A stretch of DNA of 61,296 bases from Eubacterium sp. (GCA_017430325.1 JAFRNE010000021.1:1-61296), one strand, 5' to 3'. Shown: positions 7,846-16,117, counted from the first letter of the stretch. Made by a program: numbers and translations. Notes: generated by a model not told the origin, from the letters alone.

Positions 7846-7911
7846 CTTATATAATAAATAGATATAAATCAACACTACACGCATTATCGGTTGTTTTTGT
7901 GCAAAATCTGT
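7846..7911 (-). promoter_or_regulatory. promoter with LytTR-type direct repeat (site 3)
   Basis: Minus-strand half-sites ACAGAT (7911-7906) and ACCGAT (7891-7886) lie 20 bp apart. TTGATT (7872-7867) starts exactly 19 bp after the start of the proximal half-site, and TATAAG (7851-7846) follows at 15 bp. The arrangement copies that of site 1. It drives the exported-protein operon starting at 7773. The leader (7774-7840) also contains a small AGTCC/GGACT hairpin. Confidence 0.65.
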
Positions 7912-7990
7912 AGTGATTGCATATTATAATGCATCAACATATGCAAAGTATTAGAGTTTTTTCATAAGCTAAATTCATCCCCTATCTTCC

Positions 7991-8034
7991 ATAAAACAAA
8001 AAGACCAGATTCACATCCGGTCTTTTTGTTTTAT
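7991..8034. terminator. bidirectional terminator
   Basis: A 16-bp perfect inverted repeat (7991-8006 and 8019-8034) with A-rich and T-rich flanks built into the stem and a 12-base loop. It lies behind the exported-operon promoter and faces the broken gene at 8050. Confidence 0.8.
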
Positions 8035-8049
8035 ACCATTATCTAATTT

Positions 8050-8214
8050 TTACTTGTTATTATCTCTTTCCATCTTTTCTCTGATAGCACGGCGAATAAA
8101 CTCAGTCAGCGACTCCCCCCCTTTTGCCTTTGCTTGTTCATAGATTCCTTTGCGTTCAACCCGTTCAACCTTTAGGATTTAGGATACGGACTGTGATTCT
8201 ATCGTGATCTATTT
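8050..8214 (-). pseudogene. broken ribbon-helix-helix (RHH/CopG-type) DNA-binding protein
   Basis: The minus strand reads an RHH-type tail (ESLTEFIRRAIREKMERD, stop at 8050-8052) and, upstream, the typical first strand DRITVRI. The two are in different phases. Between them is a 7-bp tandem duplication (TCCTAAA twice, about 8176-8189). Removing one copy restores a continuous frame. A 9-bp tandem GGTTGAACG pair sits beside it. No in-frame start remains. RHH proteins of this size are often antitoxins, but no toxin gene is visible here. Confidence 0.6.
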
Positions 8215-8295
8215 TTGAAATCTACTCGTATTTTAATTATTATCATATTCCATATATTTCAAATTATAATAGTCGTTTTATATTTGTTGTAAATA

Positions 8296-8925
8296 TTGAC
8301 ATTTACACCACGTATCTATGTTTTTAATTCAGCTGAAGATATGCTAAAAGAACGTCGTTATTATGATTTTGCTTTTTTGGATGTCGAAATGCCTGGTTTA
8401 TCTGGAATTGCAGCCTCTGGTAAGCTTAAAGAATGGAACAAAAATATCTTAATCTTTATTATAACAAGCCATAATACTTCTTATCTAGACGATGCCCTTG
8501 AAGAGGGCGTATATCGTTATATGATGAAGCCTCTAAACTCTGTTCAATTTCAAGTTAATATGAACGCTGCTATGCACCGCAGATGTTCATTAAACAAAAT
8601 CCTGACCGTTGAAACAGATAAGGACACAATATCAATAAATACCGACGATATTATCATGGTATATACAGAAAGGCGAAAAGTATTCATTAAAACCATCAAT
8701 GGTATTTATAAAACCACGCATATCTTTCAATACTGGATTGATACACTTCCCGAGCAAGCCTTTGCCCTGTCATTTAAGGGCATTCTAGTTCACTTAAAGT
8801 ATGTCCGCCGTGTAGGTGAAGATACTATTGAAATGACCATTCCAAATGAAACAGCGTATTTATCAAATAGAAACAGAGCATCTTTCAAGAAAAAATTCAT
8901 GCAATATGTTAGTACACAAAACTGA
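8296..8925 (+). pseudogene. N-terminally truncated LytTR response regulator
   Basis: The 209 codons from TTG at 8296 match the agrA-like protein from about residue 33 onward: phosphoacceptor segment FLDVEMPGLSG (Asp29 here), FIITSHN, the MMKP lysine and a full LytTR domain. The first strand and the acidic pocket are missing, and a TAA lies just upstream in the same frame. It cannot fold as a normal receiver but could still make the DNA-binding domain. There is no ribosome site. It is probably the remnant of a second agr-type regulator. Confidence 0.65.
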
Positions 8926-9062
8926 ACCGTAACAGTATTCAACACATAATTCCGCTTGCATCATATATTATTATCAACACCAATAATCCGAAAAAAAGGC
9001 CAGATTACATATTCTATTTCTCGTTTTGAGACTTTTTGCAAGTGCAATATGCTCTATAACGC

Positions 9063-9091
9063 AAGAGAGCCGGATCACTCCGACTCTCTCA
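9063..9091 (-). terminator. terminator downstream of the small ORF
   Basis: The hairpin AGAGTCGGA / TCCGGCTCT (minus strand, one G-T pair) with a 4-base loop, directly after the stop of the 52-residue ORF. The T run is poor. The stretch 8926-9062 between it and the truncated regulator holds nothing I can identify. Confidence 0.5.
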
Positions 9092-9247
9092 AGTATACAT
9101 CCTAGATTCCAAATCGGGATGTATAACCATCACCGCAACAGTTGGACCAACAACTTGTCTATAATTATCCGTAATCTTTTCAAAGTCACGAATGAATACC
9201 GGAATATAACCGCTAATCAGATGCTGTGAACACAATTCCCAATCCAT
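9089..9247 (-). CDS. small protein of unknown function (52 aa)
   Basis: ATG at 9247 with AAAGGA about 12 bases upstream, TGA at 9089, 20 bp after the stop of the AlbA_2-type gene, so the two could be cotranscribed. The product starts MDWELCSQHLISGY and ends PDLESRMYT. It is uncharged enough to be a folded peptide, but I recognise no family. It could instead be the C-terminal remnant of a longer lost gene. The hairpin at 9063-9091 would end its transcript. Confidence 0.4.
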   Translation of the reverse strand: MDWELCSQHLISGYIPVFIRDFEKITDNYRQVVGPTVAVMVIHPDLESRMYT

Positions 9248-9267
9248 TTACAAGCATATCCTTTCTT

Positions 9268-10593
9268 CTATATCGTTATTTTCCAACTACCAGTTTTATT
9301 TGATCCTTCCCTTTCAATTACCTGTTTTTTCATAAGAGATGAGATTATCCTCTGGACGGTCTTTTCGGATTTTCCAATCCTTATAGCCATTTCAGCTTTT
9401 GAAATCCCCTCATTATTCTGAATTAAATTGAAAATGACCTGCTCCGCCTCTGTAAGCTCCGCATTTATCTGGACATTTATCTGGACATTTGTCCTGATAA
9501 ATTCGAAGAAGAATCCATATGCCTCTTTTCTATAATTCCACGTTACATTTTGCTGTTTGCAAAAATCATTTACACGTTGGAATCCGGTTCCTGATTTTTC
9601 AACATCTTTACTTCTGAACAAGATATCCAAAATAAGCCTATTTCTTTTATATGACGGGAGATTCCGTGATATAAAATCCAATGGCGTCAGATCGTCCGGA
9701 AATGACCCAGGATTATATATCTCCAATTTGCCTGGATGAATGCCAATTTCAATTTCAGGCACCGTTTCATAGTCTGCATGAGCAAAAGCATTTACTATGA
9801 TTTCTCGTATTGCTTCTTCCGGTATCTCAGGTATTTCTTTTCGTTTTCTTGTCCCTATTTCTCCTCTCCAATTGATACGATTCAGGATATAATCCAAAGC
9901 ACTATTAACAAGATTATATATATTTCCCTCCAACAGTTTTAGATCTGTGAAAGTCACCTTATTATCCGTAGCGTATGAAGCTAACTTCAGTCCTATTTTT
10001 GCATTTTTGCCAAAAAGGGCATATCCGCCATTGTTTATATATCCATCATGAATTACATCAATAGTCGAAAGAATCTTATCTTTATCATATTCCTTCATGG
10101 ACAGGCGCCCACAATTTTTTGCTGACTCATAAAAATCTCGGAGCGCCTCATCATCTAGATCATTAGCCGTATAATCTGTCATTTCCTCTTCCCACTTAGA
10201 AGAGTAATCATCATTTTTAATGAGACGCTTCAGCTCATCCGGAGACATTCTTCGGTTTTCCGTTCCGGTACGAATAAGATACTTGCCATTAACCGCATAA
10301 GGCCTGTTATGACCGGAAAACGATACTTTTATAATGGTGCGTTGCTCTATAGTCAACACTTCTATTGTCGGTGCAATTCTTGGCTCTATAGAATCACTGA
10401 TTATTCTTGAAATGTCTTTTTTAGTGGAATCGCTGATCTGCTGCCCTCTAACAAATCCTGAATCATCAACACCAAAATACACAGTGCCACGGCAGTGTTT
10501 ATTTAATATGGCAGCAATAGCTTCCATAGCTTCATTCTTTTCTCCGGTTGTAAGCTTAAACTCAACAGTTTCACTCTCTGAACCTATAACCAT
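9268..10593 (-). CDS. AlbA_2 (Schlafen-type) ATP-binding transcriptional regulator
   Basis: A 441-residue COG2865-type protein: AlbA_2/Schlafen domain at residues 1 to about 120 (ESETVEFKLT start, GTVYFGVDDSG strand), a GHKL-like HATPase_c_4 domain near 250-345 (EEAIREIIVNAFAHADYE), and a C-terminal winged helix (about 375-440, SKAEMAIRIGKSEKTVQRII). Between them a linker repeats the four residues NVQI, encoded by 12-bp units containing TGTCC. Three TGTCCAT copies, also 12 bp apart, lie in its upstream region. Such proteins are thought to be regulators or defence-associated; the role here is unknown. Confidence 0.8.
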   Translation of the reverse strand: MVIGSESETVEFKLTTGEKNEAMEAIAAILNKHCRGTVYFGVDDSGFVRGQQISDSTKKDISRIISDSIEPRIAPTIEVLTIEQRTIIKVSFSGHNRPYAVNGKYLIRTGTENRRMSPDELKRLIKNDDYSSKWEEEMTDYTANDLDDEALRDFYESAKNCGRLSMKEYDKDKILSTIDVIHDGYINNGGYALFGKNAKIGLKLASYATDNKVTFTDLKLLEGNIYNLVNSALDYILNRINWRGEIGTRKRKEIPEIPEEAIREIIVNAFAHADYETVPEIEIGIHPGKLEIYNPGSFPDDLTPLDFISRNLPSYKRNRLILDILFRSKDVEKSGTGFQRVNDFCKQQNVTWNYRKEAYGFFFEFIRTNVQINVQINAELTEAEQVIFNLIQNNEGISKAEMAIRIGKSEKTVQRIISSLMKKQVIEREGSNKTGSWKITI

Positions 10594-10643
10594 CCTAGTC
10601 CTCCTCTCAAACTATTTCTGATTATATCATGGGCAGTAGTAAA

Positions 10644-10674
10644 TGTCCATATATTTGTCCATCATTTTGTCCAT
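10644..10674. repeat. three 12-bp TGTCCAT iterons upstream of the AlbA_2 gene
   Basis: TGTCCAT begins at 10644, 10656 and 10668, an exact 12-bp period with AT-rich filler, about 50-80 bp upstream of the start at 10593. The spacing suggests an operator for multimeric binding, perhaps self-regulation. The same TGTCC word at 12-bp period recurs inside the gene (about 9471-9494) on the opposite strand. Confidence 0.55.
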
Positions 10675-10708
10675 ATAATTCAGCAGATTTCTTCCTTATC
10701 CGATATAA

Positions 10709-10735
10709 TAACGGGAGCGTGCCACGCCCCCGTTA
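10709..10735 (-). terminator. terminator-like hairpin behind a gene remnant
   Basis: The minus strand has AACGGGGGCG, a short loop and CGCTCCCGTT, then TATTAT. Just upstream (stop at 10755-10757) an open minus-strand stretch of about 36 codons ending in KNRGPELE has no start codon and looks like a gene tail. The rest of the 382-bp gap 10594-10975 is AT-rich and holds nothing else I can identify. Confidence 0.45.
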
Positions 10736-10975
10736 CTGTAATTTATGGAAATGGTTATTCCAGTTCCGGTCCTCTGTTCTTTCTCGGTATAATCGATTTC
10801 CTTGTATTCATTAGCTTAACAAGACCTTTTTTAATCTTTGCTGAAACTCCATCTGCTAACCTTTTGCATTACTCATGAATAATGCTCATTTATCAAGTGT
10901 TATCATTTTGTTATCAAATCGTATTTTTTAAGTCTTGAAAGCCGCATAAATACGGCATTTGGGGAACTTTGTTAA

Positions 10976-11962
10976 TTATTCATATTCCACAGTAGCCGGT
11001 GGCTTTGGTGTATAGTCAAACAGTACTCTGTTGATTCCCGGAACTTCGGTGATGATCCTCTGTACGAGGTGGTCGATGAGCTCATCTGAGAGGTGCTCAA
11101 CGGTAACCTCCATAACATCTGTGGTGTTGATCGCACGGATGATGCACGGCCAGTCGAAGGTACGCTTGCCGTCCTTAACACCGGTTGATTTGAAGTCAGG
11201 AACGACTGTAAAATACTGCCATACCTTACCCTCAAGACCATTCTTTGCGAACTCCTCACGGAGGATAGCGTCTGATTCACGTACCGCCTCAAGACGATCG
11301 CGAGTGATCGCGCCCGGACACCTTACACCAAGTCCCGGACCAGGGAATGGCTGACGATAAACCATATTGTCAGGAAGGCCCAACGCCTTACCTACTACAC
11401 GAACCTCATCCTTGAAGAGGGTACGTACCGGCTCAACAAGCTCAAAGTTCATATCATCCGGAAGACCACCAGCATTATGATGAGCCTTGATGCCTGCCTC
11501 ACTCTCGAGGATGTCAGGCCAGATGGTTCCCTGTGCGAGGAACTCGATTCCGTCGAGCTTACGTGCTTCCTCAGCAAATACCTCTATGAACTCTCCACCG
11601 ATTATCTTTCTCTTCTGCTCAGGATCAGTAACTCCTGCAAGCTTGTCGAGGAAGCGGTCGGTTGCGTCAACATAGACAAGATTTGCGTCCATCTCATCTC
11701 TAAAAACCTTTATAACCTGCTCAGGTTCTCCCTTTCTGAGGAGACCGTGATTTACGTGTACACATACGAGCTGCTTTCCGACAGCCTTGATAAGAAGCGC
11801 TGCAACAACCGATGAGTCTACTCCACCGGAAAGTGCAAGGAGCACTTTCTTGTCACCGATCTGTGCCTTCATAAGTTCAACCTGTTCATCGATGAACTTC
11901 TTTGCGAGTTCCGGAGTCGTGATTCTTTCCATATCATCCGGACGTCTTGTTAATTCTGCCAT
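10976..11962 (-). CDS. guaA: GMP synthase ATP-pyrophosphatase domain protein, no amidotransferase domain
   Basis: A 328-residue protein matching the C-terminal two thirds of GMP synthase: ATP-PPase P-loop SGGVDSS (45-51), the linker GTIWPD, and the dimerisation domain with RQPFPGPGLGVR and KPPATVEYE at the end. It would convert XMP to GMP. The usual N-terminal glutamine amidotransferase (about 190 residues) is absent, and upstream DNA (12,000 onward) does not encode it. So it is either an ammonia-using or split (archaeal GuaAb-like) enzyme with a partner elsewhere. ATG follows GAGGATG. Its 3' end borders the accessory region. Confidence 0.9.
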   Translation of the reverse strand: MAELTRRPDDMERITTPELAKKFIDEQVELMKAQIGDKKVLLALSGGVDSSVVAALLIKAVGKQLVCVHVNHGLLRKGEPEQVIKVFRDEMDANLVYVDATDRFLDKLAGVTDPEQKRKIIGGEFIEVFAEEARKLDGIEFLAQGTIWPDILESEAGIKAHHNAGGLPDDMNFELVEPVRTLFKDEVRVVGKALGLPDNMVYRQPFPGPGLGVRCPGAITRDRLEAVRESDAILREEFAKNGLEGKVWQYFTVVPDFKSTGVKDGKRTFDWPCIIRAINTTDVMEVTVEHLSDELIDHLVQRIITEVPGINRVLFDYTPKPPATVEYE

Positions 11963-12039
11963 TTTTCATCCTCCCATATATTTAAAATATTAGTACTACC
12001 AATCTCCGACGGCTCAGCCGTCCGCGGTGATCATCTACC

Positions 12040-12381
12040 CTAGAAATTCCTTCCGTTCCAGCCCCAATCACCGGTTCCACGGTATTCTACATAGATATTA
12101 TTTCCCGGAATTCCGAGTTCTTCTTCATATATTTCACAGATCCTTGCGGTCATCTTGTCCGCTGCCGAGCTGCTTACAGAGCCAAATACGTCAACCGAAA
12201 CATATGCGCCCTTCTCAAGCTTATTTCCTGCAAAATACAGGCTGTATTCATCCTCAAAACCAACCATCAGAAAGCTCTCCGGCTTGCCGATGATAGCTGC
12301 TGCTTTACCAAGCTCAGCCTTGATCTTCTCACGCTTTTCCTCACTAACCTTAACTGTGATCTTTGAATCGATAAATGGCAT
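12040..12381 (-). CDS. MIF / tautomerase-superfamily protein
   Basis: A 113-residue protein from the ATG at 12381 (GGGAGGTG upstream; a longer frame to 12420 is rejected). It starts MPFIDSKITVKVS, giving the N-terminal proline that is the catalytic base after Met removal in this superfamily. The length and the ending GDWGWNGRNF fit macrophage migration inhibitory factor-type trimers with phenylpyruvate tautomerase activity. It lies upstream of the guaA-type gene, 77 bp away, on the same strand. The spacer holds a small GACGGCT/AGCCGTC hairpin. Confidence 0.85.
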   Translation of the reverse strand: MPFIDSKITVKVSEEKREKIKAELGKAAAIIGKPESFLMVGFEDEYSLYFAGNKLEKGAYVSVDVFGSVSSSAADKMTARICEIYEEELGIPGNNIYVEYRGTGDWGWNGRNF

Positions 12382-12484
12382 AATGCACCTCCCAAAATAA
12401 TGATAAATACATGATAACACTTATAGCTCTTTTTGTCATGGATAATACATAAATAGAATCGGGAAGATTTTGGGGACAAACAAA

Positions 12485-12506
12485 AGAGCCGCCTCACGGC
12501 GGCTCT
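12485..12506 (-). terminator. terminator of the galactan operon
   Basis: Stem AGAGCCGCC / GGCGGCTCT with loop TCAC (plus strand). On the minus strand it is followed by TTTGTTTG. It lies 140 bp after the GH53 stop and before the MIF gene. Confidence 0.75.
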
Positions 12507-12648
12507 AAAGGTATGAAAAAATGTGGGGGGGAAGGTATAGAATCCTTCATTTGGATTATCTACAGTATATCTGTAAATTATGTTCAACCTGAGTTTAATC
12601 TGTGAACAAATGGTGAAATCTAAATTAGTTTCCGACGACCTATTTCGA

Positions 12649-13764
12649 TTATTTTCTCTGATAATCTCTGATTACTTCCAGTGTAGGAAGCGCATTTCCG
12701 TCATAATCGAAGAGTGCCTGATTGGCCCATTCATTTCCACAAGGTCCCTTGTCATGGATGTATTCGAGGGAAACCGGTGTTGCCCAGCCGCTGCCCGGAA
12801 CAGGTATCCATGCAGGCTCCCACCAGAAGAAGCCCTTTCCAAGACCGTTTGGAATAGCCTCGATCCTGCGAAGAAGGTCTGCCATAAAGTCTTTCTGACC
12901 TTCCACCGTCATAGGATAATCGATCTTCTCAACCAGCTCAGGCTTTGTAGCGTAGCCCTTACGCTCTTTATCAGAAAGTTTCTCGTATTCTTTGTAGTCC
13001 TCCATGGTATAGCCCATAGAAACCTCTGCGATGATTATCTCCTTGCCGTATCTTTCTGCAACATCCTTCATGTTATAGGAAAGCTGCTCAAGTGTGCCAT
13101 GCCAGAACGGATAGTAGGACATACCTATGATGTCGAAATCCTCTCCGCCCTGCTCGATATAGTTATCGAACCATCTTCTGTAAAGCTCATTATTTCCGCC
13201 GTTGTCAAGGTGGATCATGAGCGGAATACTCTTGTCTGCCGCCTTGGCTGCGCGAAGTCCGCTGCTGACAAATCGTGCAACGTTTTCATAATTCGGAAGC
13301 TGTCCCTCCGGCCAGAGAAGACCGTTTGTGATCTCATTTCCGATCTGTACCATCGATATCTTTACGCCGTTATCCTGAAGGTATTTAATAGTTGTGAAGG
13401 TATAATCGTAAACTGCTTCCTCAAGCTCCTGAACTGTGTAATTCTCCCAAGCCTTCGGCTTATACTGCTTGCCCGGATCAACCCAGAAATCGCTGTAGTG
13501 GAAGTTGAGGAGGATGCCCATTCCGGCCTCTGTGATCTTCTTACCCATTCTGAGAGTCGTCTCAAGATCATTTGTTCCTGCACCGTAAGGCTCGCCCTTA
13601 AGTGAATAAGGATCGTTCCAGATACGCAGTCTGATCATATCAATATCATAGCTTTTCATTATCTCGAGGAGGTCCTTCTCCTCGCCGTGATCGTAGTATT
13701 TTGCTCCGAGCTTCTCAAGCTCTTCCATAGTAGAAAGGTCCATGCCCTTTACGTATTTGATCAT
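12649..13764 (-). CDS. GH53 endo-beta-1,4-galactanase, cytoplasmic
   Basis: A 371-residue glycoside hydrolase of family 53, which cuts beta-1,4-galactan side chains of pectin. The start at 13764 (MIKYVKGMDLS) follows TAAGGAGGAC. Typical family blocks: GMDLS near the N-terminus, RLRIWNDPY, NFHYSDFWVDPGKQ, VQIGNEITNGLLWP with the acid/base Glu, and IIAEVSMGY with the nucleophile Glu. There is no signal peptide, so it should act on imported galacto-oligosaccharides rather than on polymer outside. Last gene of the minus-strand galactan operon, opposite the GH42 gene. Confidence 0.92.
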   Translation of the reverse strand: MIKYVKGMDLSTMEELEKLGAKYYDHGEEKDLLEIMKSYDIDMIRLRIWNDPYSLKGEPYGAGTNDLETTLRMGKKITEAGMGILLNFHYSDFWVDPGKQYKPKAWENYTVQELEEAVYDYTFTTIKYLQDNGVKISMVQIGNEITNGLLWPEGQLPNYENVARFVSSGLRAAKAADKSIPLMIHLDNGGNNELYRRWFDNYIEQGGEDFDIIGMSYYPFWHGTLEQLSYNMKDVAERYGKEIIIAEVSMGYTMEDYKEYEKLSDKERKGYATKPELVEKIDYPMTVEGQKDFMADLLRRIEAIPNGLGKGFFWWEPAWIPVPGSGWATPVSLEYIHDKGPCGNEWANQALFDYDGNALPTLEVIRDYQRK

Positions 13765-13850
13765 AGTATTGTCCTCCTTATAGGGATACAGCCGGACATA
13801 CTGCCTAGCAGTCATCCGGCTGTGTTAAGGGAATAAAGGTATATTATAAA

Positions 13851-14069
13851 TTAGTCGAAATCGAATTTGGTGAAGCGCTTGTGCATAGCCTTGTAACGGA
13901 ATCTGACCATTTCGTTTACGCGGAGTACGTCTTCTTCGGTTCCTGTGAACTGGCAGCGCATACAATAGAATTCATTCTTGTCCTTGTCATAAAACATATC
14001 AATATCAAGATCCCTCATGAAGCATGAAGGGCATCTGTAATTTAATCTGCCTTTTCCAGATTGAGCCAT
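13851..14069 (-). CDS. small zinc-ribbon protein (72 aa)
   Basis: Two CxxC pairs (CPSC near residues 13-16 and CMRC near 36-39) in a short basic protein form a zinc ribbon. The start overlaps the end of the upstream 611-residue enzyme gene by 28 bp, suggesting translational coupling. Similar small zinc ribbons are widespread and poorly understood; nucleic-acid or protein binding is possible. Its fixed place between two glycan genes may be chance or a real link. Confidence 0.7.
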   Translation of the reverse strand: MAQSGKGRLNYRCPSCFMRDLDIDMFYDKDKNEFYCMRCQFTGTEEDVLRVNEMVRFRYKAMHKRFTKFDFD

Positions 14070-15877
14070 GTCGCAAATACCTCCTTATCAGATATCTTCT
14101 TCCTGAAGCCAAGCGTAAACATTGGTGAGAATGCGTAACCCTCTCTGATGTATCCTTCTACCTCAGGATTCTCAGCTGTAAGGGAAACTCTTGTCTCGAT
14201 TGCCGGAATAACTGCTGATGCTTCCTTAGCGCCGGCAAGAGCCTCCTCTCTGCACTTATATTCGTAGTTGATAGTCTTCTCTTCACTGCCGCTTACCTTA
14301 AGAGTAATGCAGCTCATATCCTCAGGATATTCAGTTGTTCCGTAGCAGGCTACCATGTATTCGTTGAGCATGACTTCTGCTGTCGGATCGCTCATCTCGA
14401 GTATATTTCTTTCAATCTTTATGCTTGAAGAACCTTCTTCAAAATACTCCTTGGTCTGGAGCTTTATCGTAAGGTCTCTGAACTGTATTTCTACAGGATC
14501 AAGTGTAAGGATCCTTGTGTTTCCTTCCTGTGAGAAATGAGCCTTTGTACGGCAGAGACAGAGGTCAACCTCCTCGCCCTTGTATGAAAGCTTAGCGGAA
14601 CGAACTGTTCCCTCACCTGCATAGTGGGTGAAATATCCTGCGCGGTATTTCTCCTGGATAAGGAATGGATATGAAGCATCCTGTACATGCTTTGTTCCGA
14701 TACCAACCGGCCACTCAAGCTTGGCTGCATATGGACGAAGATCGACGATAGCACCGCCCTGATCCATATTTACGCAGGCTCTCATGTAAGGATCGCAGTA
14801 CCAGAAGAGCTGCTTGTCAGAACCGTAGAGTATGTCTCTCCAAAGTGCGCATTCAGGCTCTGTATAGGTCTTCTTCTGACGATAGTAATCAGCGAACTCG
14901 CTCATTGTCATATCAACCAGCTGGCCTTCCTTCTTAAGCTTGCCGTAGTAAGCACAGCCATCGCTGTAAGACTTAAGGAGAAGCTCATAAGGTGCCTCCC
15001 AGCGGCCCATCTTATTCATCCAGCCAGGTCCTACGAACATCATGTTGTAAGCGTAGCCGTTGTTGTATTTCTCAAGTGAACGGTACTGATCGATGAGGTT
15101 GTAGAGATATGGATACTCCCAGGTCTCTGTATCATAGATCATTCCGCGGAGTACGTTCTGCGGATGAGTACCGAAGTTTGAACCATTTCCGTCGTAGCAT
15201 GCGATGAGGTCACGTGAAAGGTGAGGGATAGCAACGATACCGCTGTCCTCTGCCTCATTTGCTGCAGGCGCGTGGGTATTCTGCTTTGAAGGGATCCATG
15301 GAGCCCATGGGCCGCCGTCAAAAAGTGTATACCATGAATTGTTGCAGGTGTGGTAAGCCTTAGGGCCTTCCTCCCAGCAGGTAGCAACCGCACATTTCAC
15401 CATAGGGTATTTCTCCTTGATGAAGTTGATGAGGTCTGCATCCATGTAGTATGAACCTGTTGATTCAGGATAAAAACCGAAACGATCATGAAACTTCTCA
15501 AATACATCTGTTACGATGGCTTTCTTGTCCTCCATGGAGAACATCCAGATGCAGAAGTCCTTGGTCTTATATTTCTCTCTGAACTCCTCACAAGGAAGTC
15601 CGAGAAGCGAAAGAGCGATCTCGTCGCCGTAAACCTCGTGATCATGCTTTGCAAGTTCAACAGCCTCATCATTGAAGAGTGCTGCGTAGGTCATCTGTAT
15701 AGTACACTTAAGTCCGTTCTCATGTGCAAGTCTCTGCTGAGTCTTGAAAATATCAAGTGACTCGGTAAGAAGCTTCTTATCTCCGATGTCTTCTTCCTTG
15801 CCTTGTCCGGTGACAGTCGCAGAGTATTCCGGAACCATTTCCGGACGATGAATGATATTTACGACAAACTTATCCAT
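14042..15877 (-). CDS. uncharacterised large enzyme of the galactan operon, deacetylase/GH-type barrel
   Basis: A 611-residue protein without signal peptide. The N-terminal 350 residues alternate strands and helices like a (beta/alpha)7 barrel of the glycoside hydrolase/deacetylase kind, with AKHDHEVYGDE near residue 76 and conserved-looking DGGPWAPWIPS and GPGWMNKMGRW blocks. The C-terminal 230 residues look beta-rich. I cannot assign a family. As first gene of the operon with a cytoplasmic GH53 and facing a GH42 gene under the same type of operator, it probably processes galactose-containing oligosaccharides. Confidence 0.6.
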   Translation of the reverse strand: MDKFVVNIIHRPEMVPEYSATVTGQGKEEDIGDKKLLTESLDIFKTQQRLAHENGLKCTIQMTYAALFNDEAVELAKHDHEVYGDEIALSLLGLPCEEFREKYKTKDFCIWMFSMEDKKAIVTDVFEKFHDRFGFYPESTGSYYMDADLINFIKEKYPMVKCAVATCWEEGPKAYHTCNNSWYTLFDGGPWAPWIPSKQNTHAPAANEAEDSGIVAIPHLSRDLIACYDGNGSNFGTHPQNVLRGMIYDTETWEYPYLYNLIDQYRSLEKYNNGYAYNMMFVGPGWMNKMGRWEAPYELLLKSYSDGCAYYGKLKKEGQLVDMTMSEFADYYRQKKTYTEPECALWRDILYGSDKQLFWYCDPYMRACVNMDQGGAIVDLRPYAAKLEWPVGIGTKHVQDASYPFLIQEKYRAGYFTHYAGEGTVRSAKLSYKGEEVDLCLCRTKAHFSQEGNTRILTLDPVEIQFRDLTIKLQTKEYFEEGSSSIKIERNILEMSDPTAEVMLNEYMVACYGTTEYPEDMSCITLKVSGSEEKTINYEYKCREEALAGAKEASAVIPAIETRVSLTAENPEVEGYIREGYAFSPMFTLGFRKKISDKEVFATWLNLEKAD

Positions 15878-15955
15878 CCCTTCGATTCTCCTTCTAAATT
15901 CTGATTTTATAGTCTAACGCGCAGCATTTTAAGCAAAAAACATAGAAAATATCAG

Positions 15956-15987
15956 TTGCGCAATCGGTTGTTCATATTTGCAGTATA
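15956..15987 (-). promoter_or_regulatory. LacI-type operator and -10 of the minus-strand galactan operon
   Basis: The near-palindrome TTGCGCAATCGGTTGTTC (15956-15973) has the CAAtCGgTTG core of LacI/GalR-family operators. On the minus strand it lies 8 bp after a TATACT -10 box (15987-15982), so bound repressor would block the start site. No LacI gene is in the window. Confidence 0.65.
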
Positions 15988-16117
15988 TACCCCTTTTCCG
16001 AAAAAAGAAATACATTTTTTCGTCAATTATTCAGCCGTGTTTTTGTGCATTATGTACAAATTATCTATTTTGTTACCCCCTTTACTCGAATTTTGTTTCC
16101 TTTTTGACGAAACATGA

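Noticed and set aside
7774..7884. Longer N-terminus of the C39-like peptidase reaching 7884
   Set aside because: It would cover the promoter and spoil the signal peptide; AAAGGAGAG sits before the ATG at 7773.
12580..13605. 341-codon open frame on the plus strand opposite GH53
   Set aside because: It is the complement of the clear GH53 gene, with no ribosome site and no family match.
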